Source: Strigamia acuminata
Lineage: Eukaryota > Arthropoda > Chilopoda > Geophilomorpha > Linotaeniidae
Assembly (NCBI GenBank): GCA_949358305.1
Contig: OX442323.1
Coordinates: forward strand, 6,634,001 to 6,698,000
DNA length: 64,000 nt
Direction of reading: 5' to 3'
This document shows, in pieces, positions 24,901-36,300 of the stretch. Under the pieces are notes generated by a model. That model searched no databases and had not been told where the DNA came from. It saw only the letters and a list, made by a program, of their open reading frames with translations. Made by a program: the position numbers and the translations under genes. Position 1 is the first letter of the stretch, and every line of letters begins with the position of its first letter.

Positions 24901-27900
24901 CCTAAAAGTCTGGTTCCCTCCAAATATTTCCTGAGCAATTGCATCTAGGCCAACTTTGATGAAGCAATCGTATAGGAAGTTGGGTGAGAGCAATCCAATG
25001 ACGTCATCAAATTTGACCTTGATGGTCATTTTCAAGGTCATTCACTTTCTAACTTTTAAACCGTTTAAGATACAGCAAAATTTCCAATTACAAAGTTGTA
25101 GAGCACCATCAAATTAGTACTATCCAACTTATTTTAGTTATCTTAAGTTAAATGTTTTTTAACGCGCGATATCGCAGTAATGCATGGCAGCGCTATTCAT
25201 TTGCGCGACATCGGGTGTTTTTTCATGGTGCCTTTTTTTTCAAAGGTGCCTTTTCATGTGCGATTATTTTTTATCGCGCCACTCTAAAAATCGCACGTGA
25301 ATGTACCACGCGCGATTTTCTCGCTTCGCTTTGCAACAGGGCTTCGCTTTGCCATTTTCATGTGAGAGGTCGCTAGTGACGTCACTGGCAGATTTTCAAA
25401 ATGGCTGCTCGAATGTCTAGGAAACAGGTTGTTAAAAAAAAGTTAAAAGAAACATCAACGTTAGTATAGGAAAATGCACGCAAATTAAGAAATAAATATT
25501 CAGTTCTTTTAATTTTTTTTTTAGAATTTTTAGAATTGTTTTTCTATTGCACTTGGTGTAAAATTTCATCCAATGGGAGCAATTTACCAAACTCGCTTCC
25601 CATTGGCCCAAGAAAGTCACATGGTCTGTATCAACGCGATTTCGCGAGCAAAAAATCGCGCGCGACTACCGATGCTAGTCGCGCGCGATTCTTGTTTTTG
25701 CGTTGCAAATCGCGCGCGATTCATTTTTCAGCTTACTTGAAAAGGCCAAGGCGCGCGATTTTTGTTTGGCGATTTGTAAAAATCGCGCGCGATTGTCGAA
25801 AAAATCGCACATGAAAAGGCACCTTAAGACTTATTCTTACATGGTGCGCCCTGTTGCGGGTACGAATATCGCGGCATATAATGGATGCAATTGCTCAGGA
25901 AATATTTGGAGGGAACCAGACTTTTAGGACACCCTGTATAACTTGTAAAGGAAAAAATGATTTTGTTTAAATTACCACAAGGGGCAAGGGGGGGCTGATT
26001 TTTTTTTGGCCCAGGGTGCTGAAAAGTGTTAGGTGGGTCGTGGCGTTATTGGAGCTTTTACGGTGTCTTTGGTTATCAAAGCAGACATTTCCTTGCAGTT
26101 GAAAGAAGCTGAGCTGCCCATGTCACACACGTGTTGTGATTGGTTTTCGTGGTTCGGTGGAGTTGTGAAAATGTTGTACATGAGTCGATTGTCTGGATAT
26201 TTGCACGCGTTCTTTAGAATGATTATAAAACAAGGAAATTTGATGCATGTTTGAGAGCTTGCTTATTTTTTAATTTTGCACCCTGAAACCAGAATTGTTT
26301 TAATTGAATGATAGTGATTAAATGTGTTTTGTCAGGTGTGTGTGATCTGTACACAAACAATTGTTTTTAATACATTTTTAATACATTTTTAATACATTGT
26401 TAAAGCTGCTGGTAAGGTGGATGGTAAGGTTATCATGGAAACATTTTTTTTTTGTATTGGATTTTTTTTTTGGCAGTCTGGATTTTTTATTTTTGGTTTT
26501 TGTAATTTTTTTTTGTGTTTTTGTTTTTCAGACTTCCGGTTTGAATTGAAACAGTTTTTTGTAGGTTTCAGTGAAGAACTGAAATTTTAATCTTTTTTTT
26601 TTTTTTTAAATGTTAATTGGTTAAATTGGGGTTTAGGATACCAACATGACAACATTATAAACCAACACGAAGGCCATACAAATGAGCACTACAATTCACA
26701 GCTTGCTTAAAATGTTTAAAAAGAGAGAAAAGAAAAGCATTTTGGGATGGAATGCTAATTGCATGAGACTTGTGAATAAATAACTGAAGATGTTGAGATT
26801 GGGGAGTTAATGGGTGGTTTTTTTGTAACAAAAGAAATAATTTTTTTCTTGCTTTTTCCCATACTTTATCATAGAACTGCGCGGACATTTTGTTTTGGAA
26901 GTCATGGTCATGGAATGTATCTATGCTCTCCTTGTGAAATACAGAAATTTACAATGACATCCAAGTTTTGGCAAGTGAAAGTTTCATCCCACATAGCACT
27001 TTGTGTCCGAAAGATGTCCAATTTTGATCTTAACTATACTCAAAACCACCCCAACGTTGATCTATTTCAGTCGGTTTACGCCTAACAGTGTACTGTGTTC
27101 TACTACGCGGAAAAGTAGTTCTGTGTCAAAGCATCACCTTTGACAATGTTGGTAATCAAGCACAATGTCTGGAGTTCGATTACAATTCTGGTGTTTTGGA
27201 CTACTTTTTTGTGCCACTACACCAGTGAAATAGATCAACGTTGGGGTGGTTTTGAGTATACGTAATAAGTAGAGACAGCAACCCAAAATCCTCCACAAAA
27301 CTCCCAAAAGTGGAGGTTTGTAGCTATTGTAAGTCCCCAAAGTGATGAATTTTGCAGGATGGGAAAAATTTAATGCATCGATGATGAAGTGGGGCGCGGA
27401 AGATCGCTTTTCTTAAAAATGGGTTGCAGTGGTAAAAAGTTAGAGAACCCCTGGTTTAATTCTTTTTAATGGAAGTTAAGCAGTTGTATGCGTGGTCAGA
27501 AGTTAAATTTGTGACCGTATCGACAACCCAAAGACATCTCTAGGACATTCTATTTGCTGTGTGGGATACTTGTGGATGAAAATTTGTTTGACCTTTTGTT
27601 CTTTTAAACAGTGAAAATCTCCAAGAAATGTTAGGTGAACTGTTTCTTCCTTGTCCCACTCCTGAACCACCAAAAGAGAGTTTTTTTAAGGGATTATTTG
27701 GTAGCGGTATTCGTTCACTCGATAGAGAGGAGCTTTGTAAGTAAAATATCAACCAGGGGGTAGCAAGCAGTAGCTGCATTCAAAAATTAAAATAAGAATT
27801 TTAGTTTGAGTGTATTTTAAGTTTTAACATGGGTTTAAACAGGAAATGATGGCATTTTTGGTTTAAAATTGAAGTAAAACACAAAATATTTTAGTTTTTG

Positions 27901-29181
27901 AATGCAGTTAGTGTTTCGCTGTTTTACTCACAGTAAGTCTTCGACTTACGAACGATTACGGTTCCGAGAACTTATCCTTAATTTAATTTGATTTTTAATC
28001 TTTCAAAGGTCTACAATGTAGAAAAAAATTTAATCTTATTTTTTTAAAATTTTTTTATTATAAATTAATAAAGGTTTATATTAAACAACGTTAACTACAA
28101 TAAGAGCACGGGTTGTGTGCTCAGTATATTTGAAGTTCGTAACTCGGATGTTCGTAAGTTGAGTACTTACTGTGTACTATCATCTTATTACCATGATTTT
28201 AAGAACGGATTAGAAAAACACTTGAGTTACCCCTTTGAAAAATCCTGGATACAATTTTAAATAAAATGATTTTAATGACATAATCGTTTTGACCATCGAA
28301 AGGCCTATGGTTTAGAGTTTTGAAGCACCATTAACCCTTCCAACCCGAAAGTATTGGTCTCCCCTCTCTCCCTAAGATGGGCATTTTTTGACCCAGATTC
28401 TGCGCATGTGCAAAATCCGGGTTTTAGGGAATTCCTATAGCCAATGGGGTTAGATTGACTCTTCGTGTAGTGAACGCCATATGGACGTGGTGGACATGAT
28501 TGACATTAGCGGAGTCTGCCGATGATCATGATTTATGTCCTTTAGACTCTTAAGATGGGTCTTTTTTGACCCAGTTAATCTTTGGGTTCAAATTACAGAT
28601 AAAATTAAAAAATTAAAAAAATTTCAACTGTGTTATAGTGTCTACTGATGTTTCAAAGGAATAGTCAGCAAAAATCAGATGAAAAAAAAAAATTATTTCA
28701 CATAAAAATAATGATTTTTTTAAAATGGGGTCACAAAATGACCCATCTTAGGGTTGAAAGGGTTAATTTATTTATTATCACGAGAAAAGTGCAGATTTTT
28801 TTTATGGATACATTTTCGATGTCGGCAAAAATAATTAATCCAAACAATTTTTATTCAAGTTGGCGAAGCGAGCGGGAAGCCGTCAAAAAGTATTGCAGTC
28901 AAACAAACACCGGCTCTAAATATGGAACATATGAACACCAAGCTAACCAGTGTTGGTGGCGAAATAGGCAGAGCCCATCAGGTATGAGAAGGATAAATGA
29001 CACAAATTGTTTTCTTTTAGTTTAAAACGCCATTTTCGATCAGGGTCTCGTCGAACGTGGTGAAAACTTGGGTCAGTTGGAAGAACGTTCACAACAGATG
29101 ATGACAGAAGCGGAAATTTATCACAAATCTACGCATCAACTGATGCTCAAGTACAAAGATAAAAAATGGTATAAATTTTAA
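12952..29181 (+). CDS. tomosyn (STXBP5 homologue): Tomosyn (syntaxin-binding protein 5 type), complete, 28 exons
   Basis: Decoy R-SNARE that binds syntaxin/SNAP-25 and restrains vesicle priming at synapses. Exons: 12952-13071, 13518-13615, 14036-14117, 14492-14592, 14652-14786, 14839-14902, 14961-15044, 15118-15241, 15309-15539, 15910-15982, 16041-16259, 16326-16572, 16634-16753, 16812-16966, 17797-17885, 17945-18048, [19454-20069 or 20871-20961], 22008-22124, 22669-22791, 22857-22994, 23797-23991, 24046-24154, (24337-24420 optional), 26875-26970, 27612-27736, 28860-28981, 29044-29181. All phases agree; the form with the long exon and without the cassette is 1274 residues. It starts [15 protein letters not shown] and has Lgl-type WD repeats ([56 protein letters not shown]), the linker SFSRSRSSS, and the C-terminal SNARE motif with zero-layer Arg in [14 protein letters not shown], ending [13 protein letters not shown]. 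The intron after 26970 uses GC. Confidence 0.96.
15556..15852. mobile_element. MITE, family C copy 1, with an internal hairpin
   Basis: The outer ends TACCGTATTTCCGCAATTAA and its imperfect complement TTAATTGCAGAGATACGGTA flank about 297 bp in the tomosyn intron between exons 9 and 10. Inside, ACTGTTGGCGAGATATAAG at about 15739 and its exact complement ending 15806 form a second, nested inverted repeat. A shorter relative sharing CGTATTTCCGCAATTAAGAG lies at 54693-54787 in a DHDDS intron. Confidence 0.6.
17020..17715. repeat. Degenerate tandem array in a tomosyn intron
   Basis: The intron between 16966 and 17797 is almost filled by about 30-bp units. They begin as TTTTGATAAATTTTGAATTG and GATTTTGGAAA and drift to GAAATTTGTGAAATTTTTGA with ATCAATTTGAACG. 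The open frames seen on the minus strand here are a by-product of the repeat period and are not genes. Confidence 0.85.
18660..19140. repeat. TTTTTGATAAT-type microsatellite array in a tomosyn intron
   Basis: Units of 11-12 bp (TTTTTGATAAT, TTTTTGATATT, TTTTGATGATT) repeat for about 480 bp. The most regular stretch is 18975-19135, where the GATAATT and GATATTT forms alternate. A recognisable but decayed tail continues to about 19250. It lies in the intron just before the long mutually exclusive tomosyn exon. Confidence 0.9.
19454..20069 (+). other. Tomosyn long mutually exclusive exon (205 codons plus 1 base)
   Basis: Acceptor TTATTTCAG, donor G|GTACGT; enters in phase 0 and leaves in phase 1. 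It encodes a Ser/Asp-rich linker and then a basic block, [18 protein letters not shown], a likely phosphorylated regulatory segment between the second WD domain half and SFSRSRSSS. Exon 20871-20961 has the same entry and exit phase; joining the two in one transcript would produce an immediate TAA, so they cannot be used together. Confidence 0.88.
20871..20961 (+). other. Tomosyn short mutually exclusive exon (30 codons plus 1 base)
   Basis: Acceptor TTTCTTAG, donor G|GTATTG; phase 0 in, phase 1 out, exactly as the long alternative. It encodes [20 protein letters not shown] and then [10 protein letters not shown]. It connects exon 17945-18048 directly to 22008-22124 in frame, giving a 1099-residue protein without the cassette exon. 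To my knowledge Drosophila tomosyn also has two isoforms that differ by one mutually exclusive exon in this linker. Confidence 0.82.
22203..22553. mobile_element. hAT-type MITE (351 bp) with 8-bp target duplication
   Basis: The ends are CAGGGCCGGCGCGAG and GTCGCACCGGCCCTG, imperfect complements. The flanks are ACTCTGCA (22195-22202) and ACTCTGTA (22554-22561), an 8-bp duplication with one mismatch, which is diagnostic of hAT transposition. The interior is GC-rich (GGGCGGCAT, GCCGGGCACAG) with no open frame. The words CCCAGGGTGCTGAAAAGTGT near 22492 recur at about 26011, marking a fragment of a relative. It lies in the tomosyn intron 22125-22668. Confidence 0.8.
24337..24420 (+). other. Tomosyn cassette exon, 84 nt
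   Basis: A pyrimidine-rich acceptor (TTTTGACAG) and a strong donor (CA|GTAAGT) bound 84 nt that stay open in the tomosyn frame and read [20 protein letters not shown], then LYHSCESD. It enters and leaves in phase 2, so inclusion adds 28 residues without a frame change. The flanking exons also join directly, and that join ([14 protein letters not shown]) matches the vertebrate protein (PLTNMR..ARTFCF), so the exon is probably optional. Confidence 0.7.
24893..25936. mobile_element. Mariner-like non-coding element (1044 bp) with a nested inverted repeat
   Basis: The termini CAGGGTGTCCTAAAAGTCTG...ATTTCCTGAGCAATTG are inverted repeats of about 52 bp, with TA on both sides (24891-24892, 25937-25938). 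No transposase frame exists. Nested inside, AAGGTGCCTTTTCATGTGCG at about 25242 is repeated in complement near 25803-25826, bounding a segment crowded with CGCGCGATT words. This looks like one MITE inserted into another. It lies in the tomosyn intron 24421-26874. Confidence 0.75.
27037..27258. mobile_element. MITE, family A copy 2 (TA target)
   Basis: The ends are TACTCAAAACCACCCCAACG and its complement, with TA at 27035-27036 and 27259-27260. Internally it is the reverse complement of 6888-7103 (for example GGTTTACGCCTAAC, CCTTTGACAATG). It sits 67 bp after the GC donor of the tomosyn exon ending 26970. Confidence 0.75.
27774..27907. mobile_element. 134-bp MITE, family B copy 2
   Basis: This is the reverse complement of 3238-3371 with few differences. 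The ends are CTGCATTCAAAAATTAAAAT and TTTTTGAATGCAG. It lies 38 bp downstream of the tomosyn exon ending 27736. Confidence 0.6.
28331..28766. mobile_element. piggyBac-like MITE (TTAA flanks)
   Basis: Its boundaries are TTAACCCTTCCAACCC at the left and GGGTTGAAAGGGTTAA at the right. These give inverted CCCTT/AAGGG ends directly inside TTAA duplications, the piggyBac signature. The sub-terminal words AAGATGGG...TTTTTTGACCCA occur in both halves in opposite orientation. There is no coding frame. It lies in the tomosyn intron 27737-28859. Confidence 0.6.
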
Positions 29182-31260
29182 ACAAACTAGCGAAGACAGC
29201 ACTTGAATTGATAAGACCTTTTTTTGTCGTCCGCGCATACAAGCGCACGAAGCACTTCTATTGTGACACGTCCACAATGGCGCCTGATAATGGCTGCAAA
29301 TACGAACAGGGCAGCGCGATAAAACAAACTCTATTTGTATTCATTTCTATATTTTTTTTTTGCCCATCTTGTACTTAATACAGTAACTCGTAGTTAGGAA
29401 AAAAAAACCCAAAAAAAACATACAATTACAAGCAAAAATAATCGTTTGGGGGGAAATGAGGGAGGATTACTCGTATGTGTTCTCGTTTCCTTGAGAAATC
29501 CTTTAAATATATTCCCCAGATTGGGCTCACTCGTTGTTCATCGCCATCCTTTCCTTCTCTTCCTCCATCTTTGTTGAATGAATGAAGGGCAAGGGGCGAG
29601 ATTTGGTCGTTTTATGGTCAGGGATTATTTATGCATCGTTTGATTTATTTATTTTGTAATTATTATTATTATTTGGTGTCTTTTGTGCAATTTTTTGGAA
29701 TAAGTTTGGATTCTCTCTTGTGTAATAATGTTCTTTCATGTGTGCCTTCATTTTGACGCAACTTTGCCTAGATTTACCCACCAATTTGTAATAAGTTCTC
29801 CGATTTGAATGCTGAGCAATAATAGCTTTTTTTAAATAAGAAAAAATAAAAAAATTCCCCTTTGGGTAATTTGGGGATGTGGAATGATTGAAATTGGAAT
29901 AGTGAAGAAAAAGAAGGGAAAAAGGACCAGCTTTTTGCCATTTTTGCCCCCCTTTCCCTCTCTAAGTCCTTGTACGGTGGAAAGTCAAGTGTAGAGACAG
30001 ATTTTAACCATCGAGTGAGAAAAGTCTAGAGCTTCCATTAATAAATGTCTATAACAACTTAATGGTTTTAATTCCATCAACTTCCATCGATTTTTTTTTT
30101 TTTTTTTTTGGTTTTATTTGTCACGTTTGTATACAGTTAGAGTTGAAAAAATGTACAGCTTACATTATGAAAAATGGGGATTCCTTTGGCTTTATATGCA
30201 GCAATACTCAAACACACAAAACGAAATTGATGACAATAATAACGAAGGAGAAAAAAAGAAATAAATGTTACCCCATAAATAATTGAAACACATATACTAA
30301 ATTTTTATTTATTTTGGTTATTTTTATTTATTTATTTATTTATTTATTTATTTGTTTATTTGTTTGTTCGTTTATTTATTATTTTTTGGTAAAATCCGTA
30401 TTTATTTGCTGCCCTCGATTAAATTGCGCCCATCCAATGTACTCCTCTTTGAGTGTTTAAATAAATAAATAAATGAATAAATAAATAAATAAGAAATCTC
30501 CTCCATTGCTATTCCTGAACGCATTCCTGTGTCACGCAGTTGTTTGTCGGTGTTGCGAATTTCGCGAATTATGTGATTCCCTTTCTAGTCATGTGCCAGA
30601 AGTATCTTGTTCTTGAAATGATGCACATTTGTCAAGTGTTTTTTGGATATGCCACAAATCCCTTTCACATTTTGTTCTGAAATGAATAAAAAATACAAAT
30701 TCTAGATTATATCATGAGTTGTAGGATTATGTTAGAATAATGTCGCGTAAAAACGAAGGAAAAAGTTTGTAAATTTGAAAACTGCTAATCATGTTTTCTG
30801 TTTAATAAATAGTATTTTAATATATTAAGGAAAAAATAAAATAAATAAATGAATAAAGGTTTGTGTAAAAATGCAGTGAGCGGAAGTTGTTTAATATAAA
30901 TAAAAATACACTAATCACTTGTTAAAAAATTGTTTTATTTCATGTTGGTATAATAGAAATGCATTAATAAAAAATGTTTGCGTATGAAATTTCTGATGTA
31001 CTGCATTTTTATGACCTTTGGCAAATCAAATACAAAACGTATCTAGTGTGTAATAACTATATCCGTTTGAAAATTCAGTGTCTTTGTCAAATTATACTGG
31101 TTGCAAGGACTACCCCATGTACAGAATGGTCTTGATATGATCAATAAAATTGAAAGTTTGGATTCAATTTCATTTTAATGTCTCATTTTTATTTCTTTCT
31201 TCAAAATCTGAAATGAGGTGGCGCTAATTTTCGGAATTGGTAACTGCGCATGCGCGAGTC
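29182..31260 (+). other. Probable tomosyn 3' UTR and tomosyn-RpS9 spacer
   Basis: About 2.1 kb of AT-rich sequence without a credible gene. Poly-T tracts, ATTATTATTATT and several AATAAA words (for example near 30807, 30840 and 31143) suggest a long AU-rich 3' UTR, but the cleavage site cannot be fixed. A (TTTA)n run at about 30305-30400 is followed at about 30460-30493 by its complement, an (AAAT)n run, so a transcript could fold back on itself. Confidence 0.5.
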
Positions 31261-31311
31261 TTTATCACTTTACTTCGTTCCGAGTTGGGAGCTGCGTGGA
31301 AGAAGCCATTT

Positions 31312-31348
31312 TGTGTTCTCTAGTTTAACGAGTATTTTAAGTGCATCG
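31312..31348 (+). promoter_or_regulatory. RpS9 5' leader exon (untranslated), 5' end approximate
   Basis: TTTTAAGTGCATCG|GTAAGA gives a strong donor at 31348, and TTTCTTTTTGTAG|GATTTC an acceptor whose exon starts at 31507, 15 bases before the RpS9 start codon. A short untranslated first exon is typical of ribosomal protein genes. Pyrimidine-rich words just upstream (TTGTGTTCTCTAG) could hold a 5' TOP-type start, but the exact first base is a guess. Confidence 0.55.
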
Positions 31349-31515
31349 GTAAGAATTTCTTTGTAATCCTTCTTCTAAAATTCGTAATTAAGGCTATCGC
31401 TGTAGTAAACGAAGAAAAAAATAACAATTTTTACATTAGAAATCACAAAATTAGCATTTTGATTGCGTGTCCGCCATTTTTATCCACGTGGTTTTTCTTT
31501 TTGTAGGATTTCTAA

Positions 31516-32343
<828 letters not shown>

Positions 32344-32399
32344 ATGAGAAAAATGTTGGAAATTCATTCTGTATTGCGGAGAGATGTTGAATAAAGATG

Positions 32400-33347
32400 A
32401 ATGAAATGATTTTGATTTGTTTTTTTATTTCAAAAATAAAATGAAATGCGGTTTTAATGAAATTATAGACAATTTTTATCTTGGGGATGTTGGGAGCAAA
32501 ATGGCGCCCGTGTTTCGGGTCCAGGCGTGTGTCGTGCACCGTTGAAATAGTATTTATTTATTCATTGGTTATTTGCGAAATCTGCTAGTTATTTGATAAG
32601 GGTTGTTTAATTTTGAGTAAGCTGAGCGAAATTGTGTTAAAAATCAGGCGATTTAAAACTGATTTATTGGTGAAATACGTTTTCGTTCAACACGAATTTC
32701 GCTGGTGCATTATTCGCTCCTGGTATTTAACACGGGGAAGTCGTACAGTCACCATCCGCTAGTCGCTGGTGTTTTGGAGATTTTAAGCTCCATCTAGTGA
32801 GAAATGATTTAAATTTGCAGTTCGCGCCAAAAAATTTCATACCAAATGTTGGTTGCTTTGAAATTTTCATAAATTCCACTCGCACATATAATCAATTCTC
32901 ATTTTAAACGGATACGTTAACGACGCTCCTAATCGCGCACGACCACATCGCTAGCCACTGTTACATTCCCGCAAGTGCAAACTGGAGCGAAGATGAGGGA
33001 CTCGATTAGGCCTAAAATTGATCTTGTGTTTGTCAGTGCCGTTCATCATCTGATGGAAAACATGTCGCCCACTCGTCCACCGATTAATCAATCATCCACT
33101 TAATTCATTATTCGAAACAACTCGCCACCAAACACGTGCAAAATCAACCGCCCGACCACTTTTCCCGACATTTCACCTTCACTCGAGTGATGTTTACATT
33201 ACAAAAATCATCGCCGGAAAACTTCGCACAGAATTCAACATCAAACAGTACGAGTTCGTCCTACCATTTAAATCGCAACACTTTAATTTCTATTTTTCAC
33301 AACCCTAGGACCGCATTTAACACGTGATATTGGCAATGATTGAAACG
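32400..33347. other. RpS9-ATAD5 spacer
   Basis: About 950 bp with no gene seen. The right part (32900-33340) is less AT-rich with CGCGCACGACC- and CACGTG-containing stretches and probably holds the ATAD5 promoter; no TATA box is evident. Confidence 0.5.
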
Positions 33348-36300
33348 ATGTCCACCAACATAATCTGCTCCGACCAAGTAAACGTAAATAATTTACCAAA
33401 AAACAAAATTTAGAAGATAAAATAAATTAATTCGTATTTTTTGACAGAAAAAAAGAAACAACAACCAAAGCGGGTGCGACATCACGAAATATTTTTCCTC
33501 GTCGTCGTCCAACAAAGTGATAAATTCGATCCCGACGCAGCCGTCGCCGGAAAATGTCCCGGATTACTTCAAAAGGAACTGCACACCGCTCGATCTGTCA
33601 CAATCGAACGTCTTCTCCCGCGCCTCGATCCACAACGAGGGCGAAACGACCATGAACAATAAATGGATCGCTTCGAAGGACCCGCCGCGGTGCGAAGACG
33701 ATAACCGCTTCGACAGACAGATCTATCAGGAGCTGGACTCGCGCATGTGCCGGGAAATGGACGCGAAAGGCATCGACGACGACACGATCGACAACCGAAT
33801 GTACGATCCGAGTTTCCCGATGAAATACGACCGAACGGTCAACGATTCTCAGAACAATTTGCTCGCACTTCCGCCCGAAAACATGCGCCAACAACCATTA
33901 TTGGGTGAAAAGGGCTCTTCCGGCATGATGAACGCCTTCAACGTGATGCTGGCCAATGAAAGATCTCTTAACACCCAAGACGTTTGTTCGTCCGTGCCCA
34001 AAGACGATTCTTCGTGCGCGAACTACTTGTACGCCGAACCGCCGGCTTACAAGTGGGTCTCGGACATTCCCGACATCAAGGGAGCCGTTAACGAAGACAA
34101 AGTGACGCCGTCGTTCGGCGCCGACCAAACAAACGTGGCGGTTCTGCCGCCGTCTTGCGTCGTGGATCCCGCCACCAACGTGGGCGCCTTTCCGAAACAG
34201 CGCGCGACGCCCGCCGCCCAAGACGACGGCGTTCCGGTCATAAGTTACGAGGATTTCCTCAAATCCGAGGGACTTTCGGTGCCCAGCAAGGACAAAACGG
34301 AGCCGGAAGTGGCGCCCGAACCCGTGGTCAAGAAGCAGAGCAACATCCGACGCTTTTTCAGCCGGGTTCCGCGAACGGTGGAGGTGAAATTCGATCACAA
34401 GCGGCTGGTGACGGTCACGGCCGTCGTCCATCCGCAGCCGCAGCCGCAGTCGTCGAGGAAGACGCCCGTGAAGAAGTTTAAGCGCCAGTCGCCGAGGAGG
34501 TGCGGGGTGCAGCGAGCGGGGAGTAAGGAACAGACGTCGTACAATACGCGGCAGAGGAAATCGAACGTTGTTGTTGATACGGAGGAAATCGATCTGAGCA
34601 TCGAAGAAATGGGCTCGGAGAAGAACGTGATTGATAAGCCGACGAAGAAGAGGTTTCCGCGGACGAAGTTGCAGGAGAAGAACGAGAATTTGAATAACGA
34701 TGGATCTGTTGTTTCGAATAGTTATGTGGCGAATCAAAACGGGAACGATGATCGATGGGTTTTTAGGCCTCGTTTGGAGAGTACGCTGCAGAAGCGGAAG
34801 TCGGCGCGGCTGAATCCGCAGTTGGCGGTTAAAACGCAGGTGGAGGCGGTTGAAGATGACGAATCGCGGGTTCATAAGCCTCTTCGAAGCATTTATGTGT
34901 CGACGGTGGCGTCTGGGTTGCGGCTTAAGTTCACGCGCGTTGGAAGGAAACGGCATCATCGGCATCATCATCATCACCAACATCGACCGAAAAAAGTATT
35001 TTTGGTGGTTTGGTTGTTTGGATGGTTTGGTTTGAGTTTTTTGGTTTTTTTTGGTTTTTTTAGCAGGTTAAAAGCGTAAAAATTCGTCGTGCCTTGAAGT
35101 TGTTGCAGAAGGCGAAGGAGAGCAGCGTGCCGCGGGAAATTGATACGGGGATTCGGCGCTCGCCGCGGCAGAGCAGCGTGATTGTGCGGAAGGCGATGGA
35201 AGGGGCTGCACGGGCTGAAGAAATGCGTCAGGCGCGGATTACGGCGCAGAGACTCACGGTTTCTCAAAAGAGACTGCGGGCTAGAAGAGTTAAAAGAGTA
35301 ATTTTTGATTTTTTGGTTAAAAAAAAATTATTTTTTCTAATTTTTTTCGTTTTTTTATTGATAAAAAAATTATTTTTTCTAATTTTTTTCGTTTTTTTAT
35401 TGATAAAAAAATTATTTTTTCTAATTTTCTTTTTTTAATTGATAAAATATTATTTTTGTAATTTGTTTTTTGATGTTTTTTATTTTAGAAAAAAATTATT
35501 TTTCTAATTTTCTTTTTTTAATTGATAAAATATTATTTTTGTAATTTGTTTTTTGATGTTTTTTATTTTAGAAAAAAATTATTTTTCTAATTTTTAAATG
35601 TTTTTGATGTTTTTATTGAAAAAAAAAATTATTTTTTCTAATTTTTTAATGTTTTTGATGTTTTTATTGAAAAAAAAATTATTTTCTCTACTTTTTTCTA
35701 ATTTTTAAATGTTTTTGATGTTTTTATTGAAAAATAATTTTTTTTTCTAATTTCTAAATGTTTTTTGATGTTTTTTATTTATAAAAAACAATTTATCTAA
35801 TTAATTTTGATTTTTAATAGCGTTTGCAGCTAGTGAAAAGCAAAGCGGATGGCGTGGTTTTATCCCAGACCGGACCGGGGAAATTGTTGAAAAGTTCCAT
35901 CAACACGAAGCAGAGCGTCGTAGAGAAAACAAAATCGAATTCGTTGCCGCCGAAGAAGACGAAAGCGGTGGACGGCGTCAGGGACAAAGCCACGGAGGAT
36001 TTCTTAAACAGCGGACTTCCAAAACGTCTACAACAACCCCCCAGTAACCCCAATTGCAATTTAAACTCCGATCAGGAGGAATTTGCGCTCGTCTCGCCGC
36101 CCCTTCACGTCCAGCAATTAGAAACTCTCACTTGGAATTCAAATCCGTCTTTACTGTGTAAAGTGCGAACTCTACGCGACGAGCGAGTGACAATTAATTT
36201 AGGCCCTAACGACGCCGTTCAGCTCGGAATACTTTCATCCATTTCCGGAAAAGTCTCCGAATGTTACAAATCACAAGTCGACAGATTAGTAAGTTAACAA

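Noticed and set aside
26033-26254. 73-codon plus-strand frame in a tomosyn intron
   Set aside because: It has no splice-compatible link to tomosyn and begins in a hAT-related repeat fragment.
33898-34983. 361-codon frame on the minus strand
   Set aside because: It is antisense to the long ATAD5 exon, which matches the family in several conserved blocks; the antisense frame is Arg/His-rich noise from GC-rich third positions.
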